Assembly (NCBI GenBank): GCA_020086605.1
Contig: JACBWW010000046.1
Span: 4,812,493 to 4,876,492, forward strand
DNA: 64,000 nucleotides
DNA from: Lanius collurio
Taxonomy: Eukaryota > Chordata > Aves > Passeriformes > Laniidae
Reading direction: 5' to 3'
Under the pieces are notes generated by a model, which made no database searches, was not told the DNA's origin, and was given only the letters and a program-made list of their open reading frames with translations. Numbering within the stretch: position 1 is the first letter of the stretch; each line of letters opens with the position of its first letter. Shown here in pieces: positions 1 through 37,288 of this stretch. Both the position numbers and the translations under genes were made by a program.

Positions 1-1455
1 TATAATTACAACCCATTGAGGCAAGGATCTCTGTGGCTTGGAGAGCTCTTTAAGACAAACAAGCTGAAGAATGAATCTTGCCCAGATGCCACCCCTGGCA
101 CATTCCATGCCAGCCCTGGAGGACAGCAGGGCAGCAGTTGGCACCACTGCACACTGAGAGGTCACACATCAGGTGCAGTTCAGGAGAGTAAAACCCTCTG
201 ATAAGGGAGTGAAAACATTTCCCAAAGTACTCTCCCTTTCCATTGGCACTGCTGCAGTGGTACAGCCTCAGCCCCAGATGCCAGGTGGTTTTGGCGGTGT
301 GTCTGTGTCTGATCTTGATATCTGCTGTAGACAAGCCAAAGAGGAAGCAGGATTTGTCCCTGGTTTTACGAGCCAAGTGACTCAAGAATAGCAGAAACAG
401 AATGTACTACTCATCATTCAAGGGTATTCAGACCAATATCCTGCTGGGAGCACCATTCCAGGGGGCTGCTAAACTCCTGGGAACATCGGATGCCTGACCA
501 CAGCTCATCACCAGGGTTTGACAGAGAATGGCAAAATTACTGTGCCTCAGACTCCTTCTCTGCTGTATCACCCCACACACACAAGGAGTGGGATCCCTCT
601 TTGGTGTTCCCTGAGGAGTGGGGCCAGAATGGAGAAGGCAGCAGGAACTGGCCCCATGCCCCACTCTCCAGGAAGCTGGGAGGTCAGCTGGATCCGGCTG
701 TGCCCAGACTGAGCTCAGCCCTCTGCCATCACACTCACTCATTTGCAGGATTATAATGTGGAATGCATGTCACCAACCAGTGACTCCTCACAGACCCAGC
801 TCAATAAATACATCAGTCACCAGGATGCTCCATTTACTGCACCTGCTGACCAGCATCTGGAAAATTCCTGGCCTGTATTACCTCTCCGAAGGCATCATAA
901 ATATATCCCACTGAGTTGTCACATGGGCAACCTGAGTGACTGCCAGGAAAGAGCCCTTTGGGATTCTGTACTGCTGTTCTGCATGTTGCAATTTACCCTT
1001 TTCATCACTTCAGGTGGGTCCTGGGACAGGGCTCATCCTTGTCTAGAGGGCAGTTCTGCAGGGCTGGCAGACATGGCCATGGAGTGGAGTAAAACCTCCA
1101 AGGAGAGAGGCGGGGAAGAGCAGGACCCTGAGTCCTGACGAGAGCAGCCTTGTCACGGGGGGAAGTGCCCCATGCCCACACTGTATCACTGGCCAGGGGC
1201 TATCTGAACCCAAGGCATAGGTTCCAAAACACTCCATCACCCCTGAGTTCCCTCTCCCATCACCAGCCCCTCTAGACACAAGCTACAGGCTGCTTCCCAG
1301 GCAGGTGACACACACAGTGCCCATGGAGACAATCCCCTGGGAGCTGTGTGATGGGACACAGGCTACAGACCCTTCACACCTGCCCCCAGCAGGGCAGATG
1401 GGGCTTTGGAACCAGAAGGGGAACCAGAAGGGGATTTGTTTGTTTTCCTTCTCAC
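1..1455 (-). other. AR: AR intron 4, 5' part (cut by window edge)
   Basis: Intronic sequence follows the exon 4 donor at 1455-1454. Read-through from exon 4 stays open to a stop at 1283. I looked for exon 5, which should continue the ligand-binding domain after KALPG, in the minus-strand frames and did not find it. It must lie to the left of base 1. No repeat or RNA gene is recognised here. Confidence 0.85.
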
Positions 1456-25673
<24,218 letters not shown>

Positions 25674-25890
25674 GCTCGCCGAGCGCGGGGCAGCGATCGC
25701 TGCAGCGGCGGCGGAGCGAGGCGAGGGCGGAGAGCCTTGGCAGCGCTCCCGGCCCGACCCCCGCGGGCCGCCTACCCGCGGACCTGCCCCGCGGCGCCCA
25801 TGGCAGTGGCCGCCGGGCACGAAGCTCGGTGCGCGCAACAGGCAGGGAAAGTTGTCGGCGGGGGCGCGGGCAGGTGCGGCGGCGGAGCGA

Positions 25891-25917
25891 GGGGCGGGCG
25901 GGGACGGCTGCGGGGAG
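25891..25917 (+). other. G-quadruplex-type G runs in the AR 5' UTR
   Basis: Four runs of three or more G occur with loops of 1, 1 and 8 bases on the plus strand, which is the template strand for AR. The location is about 220-245 bp upstream of the AR start codon. Folding is a prediction from the pattern only. Confidence 0.45.
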
Positions 25918-26200
25918 GGAGGCGCGGCGGGGAGACCGCCCCGCGCCGCGGCTCCGCCGACATTAACCCTGTGACGGCCGCGGCGGCAGCGGCGCCCACC
26001 TGACCCCGGGCTCGGCGCGGCCCCGCCGGCGGCCCTGGAGCAGCGCGGACGCGGAGACGCAGCCCCGCCGCAGTGTCCGGGCTTGGCGCCTCAGAGGGCA
26101 GATCGGAGAGGGATGAGGCTGCCCGTCCTAGCCCGCTGGGGACATCGCGTGTCACCGCGGCCCCCGGGCGAGCGCCTGACGGGGGCCGCGCGCCCCGGCT

Positions 26201-26225
26201 GGGCGGGACGGGGCGGGGATGGGGG
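26201..26225 (+). promoter_or_regulatory. GC-box cluster / G-quadruplex-type runs upstream of AR
   Basis: Five G runs separated by loops of one or two bases (GGGCGGGACGGGGCGGGG and then ATGGGGG) lie about 530 bp upstream of the AR start codon. They contain two overlapping Sp1/KLF-type GC boxes. The spacing also fits a compact G-quadruplex on the template strand. Function is inferred. Confidence 0.5.
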
Positions 26226-26600
26226 CGCGGCGGCGGCGGCTGCCCCGGTTCGCAGCTGCTGCTGATGGAGCCGGGTCCGTGCGGCCCACCCGCCCCGGGC
26301 CGGCTCGGCTGCTCCCCCGCTCTCCCCCGCCGCTGACAGCTGGCGCAGCTGGGCGGACTTGGTCAGAAAAATGCTCCTTTTCGAGTTGGCGTGTCGGCGC
26401 TCAGCAGCTCCCCACCCCCCGCCAGGCCCGAGCCGACCCCCGCGCCTCATGGTTCGCTTCCTTCCTGAAGACCGGCCGCCCTCTTCCACCTCCCATTGCC
26501 CCGCGTCGTGCCACAGCCCCCGCCTGCCAAAGCACGAACCATCCCGTGGGCATTCCCGCGCGGGTCACGCACTGGAATGAAAAACACCTCGCTAGTAGAG

Positions 26601-29162
26601 AAATTAGTGCAGGACCCACCGTAAACAAAGCTTGAGCTCCCCTTGCTGGTCTTGCAATAGCAAACCTAAGGCAACTTCTGGGAGGCACCATCCTCAGGCA
26701 ACCTAGGAATGGGATAATTTTCATTCGAGGGAGTTTAAACAAGCCCCTTACTTTGAGCCCCTTTGAAGACAAAGGGAAAAAAGCCATAAATGAGCTGAGC
26801 CCGCGGGGAAAACAGAGAGACATATCCCATCTTTTAAAAGCCTTTTTACAAGCTGTAGAAGATAAAAATAAAAATCCAAGTCCAGCCAAGCAAAATTTGG
26901 CAACGTCTTCCATCCTGCCTGCGTGATCAGAGCAGCTGGAGGAGGGGGAGGAGGGGTGGTGCACGGGCAGGGACGGGGTCACTGCTGCTGACTGCTGCAG
27001 CGAAGGACAGATGTGGGCAGGAACTGCCACCCACCGGGCTGTGGCAGGCTGAGGACTGTGCCCAGCTCTCCCTGGACACCAGTGAGCATTTGCAGAGAAA
27101 CCTCATCAACTCTTGCATGCGGGTGAAACACCAAGTTAGGCTCTAGTGCCAAGCCCCATAGCCCCATAAGCACTGAAGGCAGCTCAGCTAACACCTGAGA
27201 TGGTAAAAACCAATGGAGACACAGTGAGATATGTTCTGCCAAGTGGATGTTGGTTCCAGTGTCTTTGCTGTTCCAGCCTCTCAGAGTTCACAGGCCTCTG
27301 GAGTGAGATATACAGATGCTGGAAAACATCTAGGGGATGATTCTCACAATCAGCCTCAAGAACTGTACTGAGAAGGGCTGAGGCTGCAGGATGGTATCGC
27401 TGCAGGAACGAGGGACTCTGCACCTCAAACAATACATGGGTTCTGACCAGAGCTTTGTTTGACCCCACCATTCCCACAGGGAGGAAACACCCTCAGCCTG
27501 TACACCCTGAAACACCACAACCTGCAAAGACCTTGGCACAATTCAGACTTTTGATGTTCAAACCACCTTTTCTGTCTGAGATGGGACCTGTTTGGGCCTC
27601 AGCTCCTATCTCTGGAGCTTTGGCTTTGGTCCTGTTTGTGTTCCCTTGCCCTTTCCTCTCTTGGCAGCATCCACAGGGCCCCAAATTTCCCCCTAGTCTG
27701 AATGTTGCTGTGGGGATTTTGGAACATTGATCACTGCAGAAGTGCAGAAAGAGAGACTGCAAAATGGTTTGTGTACTTCAGCCTGCAGAGCCAACACTTC
27801 TGACTGATGATCTGCGGAAGATGTTTTTAATTTATTTCTTGAACAGGCATCTTGCAAGAGTTTTTTTAGTTGGTCCTCATGTTTCATTTAAAATTGATGG
27901 AATGATAGTGGATTTTCTGGCTGTATATGTGCACGACTGCACATGCTCCACTTAAAGGCTCTGTGTATTTTAATCTTTATAATTGCTTGCTGAAGTCATC
28001 CCACAGTGTTCTAGAGATGTCCTTTTCTCAATTTGAATTTGATACAAATTTCAGTTACACTTTCCCATTCTCCCAGAAACATGTATTCAGGTAATTTTTA
28101 TCTGTAAATGGTTATTAAAGTGTGAATTTAACATCCCATACAGGTATTGATAAGACCTTCCTTGTAGGCTGAGGTCTGAGCTGTGTATGTCTTTCAGTTT
28201 AGTCTTTCAGTTTAAAGCCAATTTAAATGAACAAGGAAGAAAAAAAATTTGAGGATGATGGACCCAGCTGTGAGTGTCAGAACAGGCACTTTCCCTGGCC
28301 TCATCTGAAGCAGAGTGAGCTCCAGTTTGGGCAGGGGGAAATGCTGAGGAAACCTAATCCAGCAAAACACTTCAACACATCTTTGTCTTGAAGTGTATAA
28401 ATAGTCCCACTGAAATCTAGGAAATACTCCTGTGCTTAAGGTTAAGGATTCCCTTAAGTGCTTTGCTGGATCAGTACCATGACAATTATTTACAAAGTGC
28501 TGTCAAAAATATGGACACCAAGAAAAAAGTTTTTCAGATAAAATCCTTTGGCTCAGAATGTCCTGCGTGACTGCTCAGCAAACAACATTTTTCAGAGAGA
28601 TAGGGGCCATTCCATTAAAAATTTCCCTCTCAACCCAAGAGTAACAGGTGGTCCTTTGTTTTGCAACCTAAAACAACATTCAACGCCAGGTGATCTCTAA
28701 GAGCTCAAATCTACAGCCACAGAGAGCTCAAATGTTATCACAGTCCTGCAGAACTTGCCAGTTCAATCAATAATTTTTCACCATTAATCTTTAGTAAAAT
28801 GAGGCCAGTAACACAGAGTCTGACAGTTTTGTTTCCATCCCTTGAAGACAGTTTCAGGCATAACCCATCAGCCAGTCACTTACCGAATTACCCTGATTTC
28901 ACCCCGCCTTTTGTACCATCCCAGCTGTGAGGAGATGTCAACAGCTGTGAACCTGTCTGTGGTACACCTGCCCTGTCAGTGTCCCCTAAATGCTGAACTA
29001 ATGGAGGTCTTTCCAGCTGCAGCAGCCTGCATGAGAAAAAAGAGGAGTAGTTTCTGTGGAGCATTTCAAATAATGTCAGAGATTCAGAAAGAACCACAAG
29101 CACAAGTGATATATCCCACTCCCTGCTGAGGCAGAGTCAGCTGGATGAGCTAGAGGTGCTTT
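26601..29162. other. AR 5' flank, no gene recognised
   Basis: This is the sequence between the CpG island and the solo LTR. It has a G-rich plus-strand patch at about 26937-26978 and otherwise ordinary, CpG-poor DNA. A 209-codon minus-strand open frame (26401-27030) straddles the island edge and has no recognisable domain. Distal AR promoter elements may be here but cannot be read from sequence alone. Confidence 0.7.
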
Positions 29163-29167
29163 GAGCC

Positions 29168-30077
29168 TGTTGGGGTTTGGGGAATTCCTTTTTTTTCTCT
29201 TGAGGAATTTTCTCCCATATGTGTTACCAACAACAAATTGCTGGGTACTTGGGAGAAACAAAAGAACTGGCCAGGGAGAGGAGGAGCCCATCTGGGGCTA
29301 CTGTCCTCACCTGGGTGTGTGCCTGGGACTCGGGACTTGGTGCGGAGATGGGGAGAGACCATTCTCGTCAGCACTGCGGGTCTCCTGCTGTTTTTCCTCT
29401 CTGCTGGAGAAACCCTGGGATCCAAACCCTGTCCTTCCCTGCCTCGCTGGGAGCTGAGCTGCAGACCCTGCTGCCTCCAGCCTTTGCTACTCTGCAGCCC
29501 TGCCCGTCCTGCCTGCCGGGGATTCCTACCACGGCTCCACAGCTCGATACATCTCGCCTGCCACCCGGAATTTGTGCTTCTACTGCGGCCCCAGCCTGCC
29601 TGGACAGAAGAGCCCGGACAGACACCAGGATCGGCTGCCCAGGGAGGTTTGTGAACCCTTTCTTCCATCCCTTCCCGGATCCCAGGCGGCCATCACTGCG
29701 TGCTCCCCGAGCTCGCTCCGGAGCGCCCCCTGCAGCCGCGGGGGAACCATCGCACCTGCCCTGCTCACCGGGAGCCGCCAGCGCCCCTGCCGGCTGTGAC
29801 TGGAACTGCAGCAAAGGGGAAAGGGCCTGACAGCCGAGAGAGGCTGGCACTGGGTTTGTGGTTCTGTTTGCTGTCACCACTGTAGTTGTTGTTGTTTGTT
29901 TGCCTGTTTATAGATCTGTATTTTAGTAAAGAACTGTTATTCCTATTCTTTATATCTTTGCCTGAAAGCCCCTTAATTTCAAAATTATAATAATTCAGAG
30001 AGAAGGGGGTTGCATCCTTCATTTCAAGGGAGGCTCCTGTCTTCCTTAGCAGACATCTGTCTTTTCAAACCTAGGCA
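29168..30077 (+). mobile_element. Solo LTR of an endogenous retrovirus (plus orientation)
   Basis: The 910-bp element begins TGTTGGGGTTTGGGG and ends CCTAGGCA, giving TG...CA termini. It is flanked by a perfect 5-bp target-site duplication GAGCC (29163-29167 and 30078-30082). The middle (about 29440-29800) is GC- and CpG-rich, followed by a T/A-rich part with an AGTAAA polyadenylation-like signal (29935-29940). No primer-binding site, gag, pol or env sequence is attached, so it is a solo LTR left by recombination. A 5-bp duplication is most common for class III (ERVL) elements, but I cannot fix the family. It sits about 3.5 kb upstream of the AR start codon, in divergent orientation. Open frames inside it are not genes. 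Confidence 0.85.
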
Positions 30078-30082
30078 GAGCC

Positions 30083-33000
30083 TCAGTGTGCCTGTGCAGG
30101 GTGGACCATGTCTCTGTTCTCACCTAATTGCCACTTGGCAAGGAAGACGCAGTAATTTAGGGAAAAGCAACATGCACGCAGGCGAGAGAGGCTGGTTTGT
30201 ACTCTCCTGGATGTTGTGTCCAGGGTGTGAACCCATTAGGGCTGGAGGAGCAGCCAGCCCAGCCCAGCCCACACCTGCAGGAAGCAACCAGGCAGGAGCC
30301 TGTAGAAACCAAGCTCATTAATGCTGCCTCTGATAGCTTTTCCTCATTATTCCATCCATTCTGTTATTCTTAGACTGCCTAGCGGTACACAAGAATACAG
30401 TTCTCTTGAGATTTTAAATATTTTAGCCATTTGTGTCTATCTGGGACTGCTAACTGCCCTGTCTCATCAGACAGATACATGAATTCACATGGGTGGGTTA
30501 AGAGGCTTTAAAATTTGCCCTTGCAGGAAGGTGCAGACAATGTTTTCACTTTCATCTATTTTAATTCTGAACATTAAGAATGTCTCACATCTCTCAGAGC
30601 TTGCAGCTTTCTGATTTAGGGCCACAGGTTGCTTAACCCTTCCTTGCACCTCTCTTTACTGGCCAACACTGATGCTGCTTCTACGCAAGAAAGCCCAAAG
30701 CTCAGGTGCCCCTAGGGCAGGAATCATCTGCCTCCTCACTGCTGCCCTCAGTGAGTTTTGATCAAGCATTTGGGACACATCAGTGGGAGGATCTTGCTGT
30801 GCTCATGTCACCCTGCAAGGGGGGATTGATTGAGAATTGTCAGCTCTCAAAAAGCAGAAGAATTTGACCAAGACGTGGCTCGCAGCAGGATTCCCTGGCT
30901 GGACCCTGCCCAAGGGTGGCACCAGCCTGGCATCAGCCCAGAGCCATCAGAAGGAGGCAGACCTGCATGGTGCCTCTCACATGGCTTTGTTCATGTCTTG
31001 GAACAAATCTTGCTTCAAATATAGGGCTGTGTTACCTACAGTCTTAGGTAACACTTCTGGAACAGTTGCAATCACCTGAAGTGTTATTCTTCTCCTTGCC
31101 CAAATTCATCCCTGTCACCTCCACAGAATCACTAGCATATTTTCCTTCTCTGACAGCTTGGAGGCCAATTTTCAGAACAGCCTGTTCATGCAACTTAGTG
31201 AGATGACTGAAGTGCTTGGTCCATTTGATCAATCCCTGCAGTGCTGAGAACATCACAAATCTTCACTCCTAATGAAACACACATTTGTAGCATTTCCCAT
31301 GTCTTAAACAATTGCCTTTTGGGCAGAGTTTGAAGTTTCTCAGGAGCCAGGGAGGTGATATACACAAGTTTGTGACTTCTGAGTTCCAATATGAAATATG
31401 GTCCAAGGCAACAACACTGGCAGATCCCTTTTTCCAGCCTGCAGCTGGAAGAAGGCTGGGATAAGCCCACTTCCATTGCTCAGCAGGAATAACCACCTGA
31501 AGTGGGATGCCAGAGGCTGATGGAGGTTCAATGGCTTCACTGAAGCCCATGGGCACTTTGGGCTGCCTTCAGCAAGCCAGGACTCATCCAAGCTTCAATG
31601 TGGAGTTGATGTTTGGTTACTGCTGTGTGTTTGAATACTGTGAGGATCTCAAGAAGTATCAGAATGTTTCTAAATCTGCTGATCTTTGTTCCAGCTCAGC
31701 AGACACAGCTCTCCCCAGCACACCTCAGAGGTCACTGTGTATTCCAATTTCCAACGCTGCTGTTTAAAGGCCCTATAAAACATCTAAAGAATATCAGAGA
31801 AGAAAAGTGTGCCAGGGCTCAGCTGAGAGTGACAGAGGATTAGGCTGTGCTGATCAAATAAATGTAAGAGCTGAAATTGCCCATTGGAAACTTCAGTAAA
31901 ACAACACACCTCTTTCATGTTTTTACAGAACAGCTTACAAAAACTCTGATGCAATGTCCTAGAGGTGAAAGACTGCATAATTTACTTCACAGGTGTATTT
32001 TTACCAGTACTTGGATACTGAGATATCCATTCTTTCATCAGGAAAACCTCTCATGCCCTTTAAAGTCATTATTCTTTCACCTTGAGTTCTGTCTACATTG
32101 TCCCCACCTACTGACTCTGAGCTCGTTGCCTCCCTTCATGAGGAAGGAAGAGCATGAGGGAGGAAGAGCATGGACCTCTTCCTGCAGAGTATGGCATGAG
32201 CTGGTGTGACAAGCACTTTTTGTTGCCTGTAGAGCCAAGCAAGCTTCTGAAAGGGAAAGTTTCCATCTCTCCTGTTCTCCTCTCTGTGTGGTTCCTTTGC
32301 TGCATAACACACACCCTGGGGCACTCACTTGGAGGCAGGTCCTGAGATGCTGCCACTGCATCCCACTCTGCAGATTGCACAGCATCCTGGGATAACATGC
32401 AAGGTGGATCAGGGGTGTCCTTGGGCTCACCCCTGAGGTAGATCCAGGCCTGGCTGGTGTTCACTGCTTCTTGGACTTTCTGAAGCACTTCCCTGCCCCT
32501 CTGGTATAAGGAGGAAGCGTGCTTGGTTAATAAATTAAAGGAAAATCTAGAGTAGTGCATCCCCAAGGGAGACAGTAGAGATGAAAAGTATTTGTTGAGG
32601 CATGCCTCACTTAGATGACCTGGAAGAAAAGTCATAGATATGGGTAGTGTGGTGTCTCCAAAGTGCTTCCAGTGAATCAAAACAAAGAAACCCTCAAGCA
32701 AGGGAGTCTGAAGTCACCAGGACAGCTGCAACACAGAGGTGAGAATAAATTACAAAAAACCCAGAGAGGCCATATGGGTTTGTGTTCCTCACACGTTCTC
32801 CTGCAGCACAGAAGTAACCTGCTGGTGGAACAGGTTTTCAGTGATTTATCTCCTGCTGCCTTTCAATTAGTATTGAAAAGTTTTGACTTCTATTGTAAAC
32901 ACCTGTTAGTGACATCCTTCCAGGGCAGTAATCTTGGCATCAAGAGGCCACAGAGACTCCCAGCTCTCTGCACCCTGGGCAGAGGTGTAATTTCTGTAAT

Positions 33001-36000
33001 GCTGCTGCCATGGGCAGTGATACGGGGTGTTTATTCCTTAATAAGTCTTTGTCTTTGCTGCTCCAACTCCAGCCTCAGCAGCACCCACTGGTGCACACAC
33101 GAGGGTATGCACACAGAAACAGGCACCTCAGTCTGGTCCCGTGCTGGGAACAGAGGCTACACCAGTGGTAGCAGCCCTTCTCTGACACTTTGGGGCACTG
33201 ACCACAGACCGGACATGCTACCAAGCTGAGTGTTGGTCTGGGCCTTTCTCAGCCAATAGCCAACTTTTGTTGACTTCAAAAATTAAAATTTGTGTCTGGA
33301 ACCATATTGCCCAAAGCCTTATTTGTAGAACTCATTATTGTTTCTTATGTGATGTTCTCTGGCTACTTTCATAAACTGTTGCACATTTCCTTGGGAAGTC
33401 TCTGCAGTTGTAAATCATCAGCAGATGTCTCATTTTTCTGAAGCATCAAGAAACTGGCAGCTTTACTAACAGAAAAATAAGGGAGAACATTTTTGTTGTT
33501 ACGTAGCTCCCTGTTAAGGACAAGAGGTCTGCAGTTCCTGTGCATATTTTTATTTTGTTGTCCAATCTTGCCCCCAAGGAACCCATCCCTCTGATATCCA
33601 GCCCTATTTTGAAGCAGGGACTAGAAATGCCATTTCTGTGCCTTCAGGTTTTGCAATCCTGACAGATCCCCAGGGCTAGCCTGGCATCCACCCTGCCCAG
33701 AAAGCCAAGCTCATTACCAGGGTCACTAATTGCCCCCGCTGTGATCCTCCAGCTGCTTTGCTGTCCCTCTCCCTGCAGATGCAGAGAGCTGCTGGCTCCT
33801 TCCTGCCTAAGGGAGGCCTGAGGGATGGCTGCATGGGTCTCTGCAGCTGGAAGCCAAGCACCACATTTCATTCCTGGTCTCCTGTCCTCCTGAGCCTGGG
33901 ACAACATCAGCCACAGATGACAGGAAGAGGTGGGGGTTAAGCCATGGCTCAGTTAGTTCCTGCAGAGCGTCACTTTGCTTGTTTTGACGAGTTTTGTTTC
34001 ATTATTTTTATTCCATTTAGATACAGTTATAACCCTGCAAAAACAATCTGGTGCAGCATCATGTTCTAATCCAGAGCCAGCTCAAAGCAACAATTTTCTG
34101 GGCTTGTTGGCACCAAACAGGCAATGGCCCCTGAGAATATAAATGGCCACTGTTGGATGGTGTTCCTGCAGCAGCACAGCCCAGGTACATTACAGAGCTG
34201 GTCCAGCATATCAACACACAGCATTTCTTCCAAGCTGGTACATTCTGTGATCCCTTAAGAACCCATTCTGCAGAGTCCATCAGTTCTGCAAAGAGAAGAG
34301 GCTTTTGACTGTGTTAAAATGTGAGCCATCTCCCTGGATTTAGAAAGGGGAGGAGGATTTCTCTCCTGTCTGCTGGGGGATGAACACTGTGTTTGTAAAT
34401 CTGCAGCAAAAAGCTGGGCAAAACATGTGCATTAGAGAGAACACGACCTGAAAGGAAAATGGAATTCCCTTGCATTGCAATCTCTGTGAGGTGTCTGCCA
34501 ACCTTGTTTATCCCATTTTCTGGCAAGCCAAGAGATTCAACCAATTATTTAGTGCTTCCTTCCTCTTTACTAGAGCTGCTCAAAACAACTCATATCACCT
34601 CATCATTTCTGTGCTATTAGACAAAACCTTGCTTGGTGTTACCAAAATAAAGGGGGAAAAAAAGCATGAGCAGTCTATTTCAAATCCACCATCACTGTTC
34701 AGGTCCTGCCTCACAATGGATCTGTGAACACCTTAAATCTGCTGAACAGGATCTGAACTGAGCTGCTTTTCACCTGAACAACAACAACAACAACCCAGCC
34801 AAAATGTTTTTAGCCTTTTCAACCCAGGAAAAAACACTTTAGAAGACATTCAAACTGTGGATGTCCCAAAGACCACAGTATAGCCAAGAAATTATTTCTC
34901 CCTTATCTGTGAATTTACCACAGAACAAGGGAAAGGGGAAGACTGTTCAGTTTTTGGCAGCCAAAGAACATGGAGGTAGACCAGCAGGAGAGGCTTCTCT
35001 GCCTCCTTCTTTTAGTGGCAGTTGGTCCTTCCTTTCCCTTTTTGATTTTCCTGCAGCACTGCAATAGGACAGGAGCCCCTCAATGCCTTTGTGATTTTTA
35101 TAAGACCAGTGAGTCCTGAAGAGCTCTCCCAGTGCCAGCAGCCCTGCTGCTGTCCCTGTGCTCACACGTGGCAGGTCCCAGCCACAGACATCCCTCATCT
35201 CATGCCGTGTCCAACGGGACTTGGAAGATCCCCCAGCCCTGGAACTCAGTGGTCATAGAACAACAATGCAATGAGAAAACTGATTTGAACAAACAAGAAT
35301 GGGTCTGGAGTTTGTATTAATAATTCTGTTAGACTTGTAACACAAACACTGAACATTAATGGGTCAATAAGCCATGAGACAAACAGCAAGGAAATGTGAA
35401 TTGGCTGTTTCACACCCCAGCGTAACCAATATGCAGAAAGGCCACAGAGGCCAGGGAGGGGATCTGAGAGTGGGATTTCTGCATGTCCTTGAGCATCCAC
35501 ATTCTTTCGGGCCCTGGTGTAAATGTAGAATCCAAACTATCTATAGTTCTGGTGGAATTTAACAAGGCGTGAGGAATCCCAGAAGAATCAGAGATCTGAT
35601 TCAAAAAAGGAGAGATCAGACTGTGTTGCACTGCTGCAGAGAAGGTTGGAGTCTTATTCATAATCCTCTAGGGAAAAAGACTTAAGAACTCAGAAAAACA
35701 GTAACCTGAAATGAATCTGTTGTTTTTACTAGTGCAAGAGCAAATATTTAAAATTCCATTGGAAAGCTGCAGTGTGTCTCAGAGGTATGGAGTGGGCCAA
35801 TTGATTGTATTTCCAATTTGTCTTTTGCTCTGCAGAGTAAGGGTCTTTTCAACAGATTAGCTGCTCTTGTCCCAGACCTCAATAATAACAGTGCAAACCC
35901 CTGTGAGCTGCCTGTGGGGTAACTGGGACATGCTGGCTCTGTGCTGCCTCACCTGATTGTCCATATGCAAGAAGGTGCCAGATCCTGCCTTGTGTCTACT

Positions 36001-37283
36001 GAGTGATTGCTGCCTTCGTTTTGTTGACTAATTTGGCAAAGTGAAATACAATTCCTCATCCAGCTCTGTCTTCTCAGCCACAAAAGAAGGTTTTGCCTGC
36101 AATCAGTTACATGGAATGCTTCCAGTCACTTTTAAGGGTGGGACCTTACTGCTTTTGGAACAAATTGTAAATTATGAGAGGAAAATGGAGTGTCAACAGC
36201 TGCACAGGCTACTACATAATGGTCAATAAAGAAAAAAGATGTTGATGAAAGAATCGCCTTTTACATCATCTCTCCCTTTCCTTAGGATGGTTAGTGGGCT
36301 GCTATATTGGAAAAGCTGTTTTTCAAGGAGAAAGAAAACTCCTTTTCCTCTGTGTAAGGCCCCTGGCATGAAAGACAGAATTCCCTCTGTCCCTCTGAGT
36401 GGGCCAGCCCTTCTGCCTCTGTCCACAACCCTTCCCCATGCCTCAGCTTTGTTCAGTGCTGCTTTATATGTTTGTTTTTTCTTTTATTCGACAGATCACT
36501 TCTGCTTCTGCCACTGCTGGAACTGGAGGGCATTCCATGGCATTCCTCATTTGTCCATCTCCCAGTCCCCAGGGGTGGGAGCATCTCACAGCCGCATGGT
36601 GAGGAAATAAAATGAGATACATTTTTAATAAAAACACCCCTAAAGTTGTCTGTTGGGTCTGTTGGGTTCCTTGAAAGAGAGGCTTTGAAAAGTCACATTT
36701 AACTGATCTCATAGGAAGGAAGTATTTGGAATGGCAAAGGGCATATTAAGGTTAACCATAATTAGGAGTTGGGTATAAAGCAAGAATGATGTGTCTAAAG
36801 GCAGACAGGTAGGGAGAAGGTCCAAGGCAAACCAGAACGGTCTCCGATTCCCTCTGGTGTTTTGCCATAATTACAACTCACCTGTGGGAGGTACAGAGTC
36901 TGCTGGACCCTCCTTTGTTGCTGCAGAGACCCAGTTCTTGGTCAGAAGGACTCTCAGCATGGTCCTAGGCAGGTGCACACTCTTGAAACCACTGCAATCA
37001 CCTTGCATTTGTGGAGAATAGGAATCTGAGTATGCTGTACGTGGGAAAGGGAAAAGGACAGGACTCTTCTGTTTCCTCCACCCTCTGATCTCCATCAAGG
37101 ATCACAACTTAGGAACCTCATAGGATCTGAGCAACCTCTTGTTTCAGAAGAATTCCAGGAAGGGTTTGCATAATGCAGCTGAGGAGCTTCTCATTCTGTG
37201 ACTCTGTGCCTCCAACATCTATCCTGTGCCACTGTGTATAAAGTTACTTCCATTATCCAGTTTTTATTCGCACCCAAACATTT
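30083..37283. other. Intergenic sequence between the two solo LTRs
   Basis: No gene, RNA or clear repeat is recognised. The only items noted are the candidate exon at 32329-32619, small direct repeats (for example 32137-32175) and a short CAA run at about 34776-34796. Confidence 0.65.
32329..32619 (-). other. Exon-like open segment, unknown (candidate only)
   Basis: A 291-bp segment on the minus strand lies inside a 197-codon open frame. It is bounded by a strong acceptor (TGACTTTTCTTCCAG before 32619) and a strong donor (CAA followed by GTGAGT after 32329). Both boundaries are in phase 1, so the exon would be symmetric and encode about 97 residues beginning HLSEACLNKYFSSLLSP. The product looks helical and has no motif that I recognise. 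A further acceptor-flanked open segment lies at 31268-31195 on the same strand. No gene model can be completed and there is no homology support, so this may be chance. Confidence 0.15.
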
Positions 37284-37288
37284 CCGAG

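Noticed and set aside
25674..25838. In-frame N-terminal extension of AR upstream of the ATG at 25673
   Set aside because: The first codon of the extension is TTG, not ATG. The conserved AR N-terminus starts exactly at 25673 with a strong initiation context.
26401..27030. 209-codon minus-strand open frame upstream of AR
   Set aside because: It spans the edge of the CpG island, has no recognisable domain, and lies in the region expected to be AR 5' UTR or promoter.
29219..29830. 203-codon and overlapping open frames near 29.2-29.8 kb
   Set aside because: They lie inside the solo LTR, in its GC-rich non-coding core.
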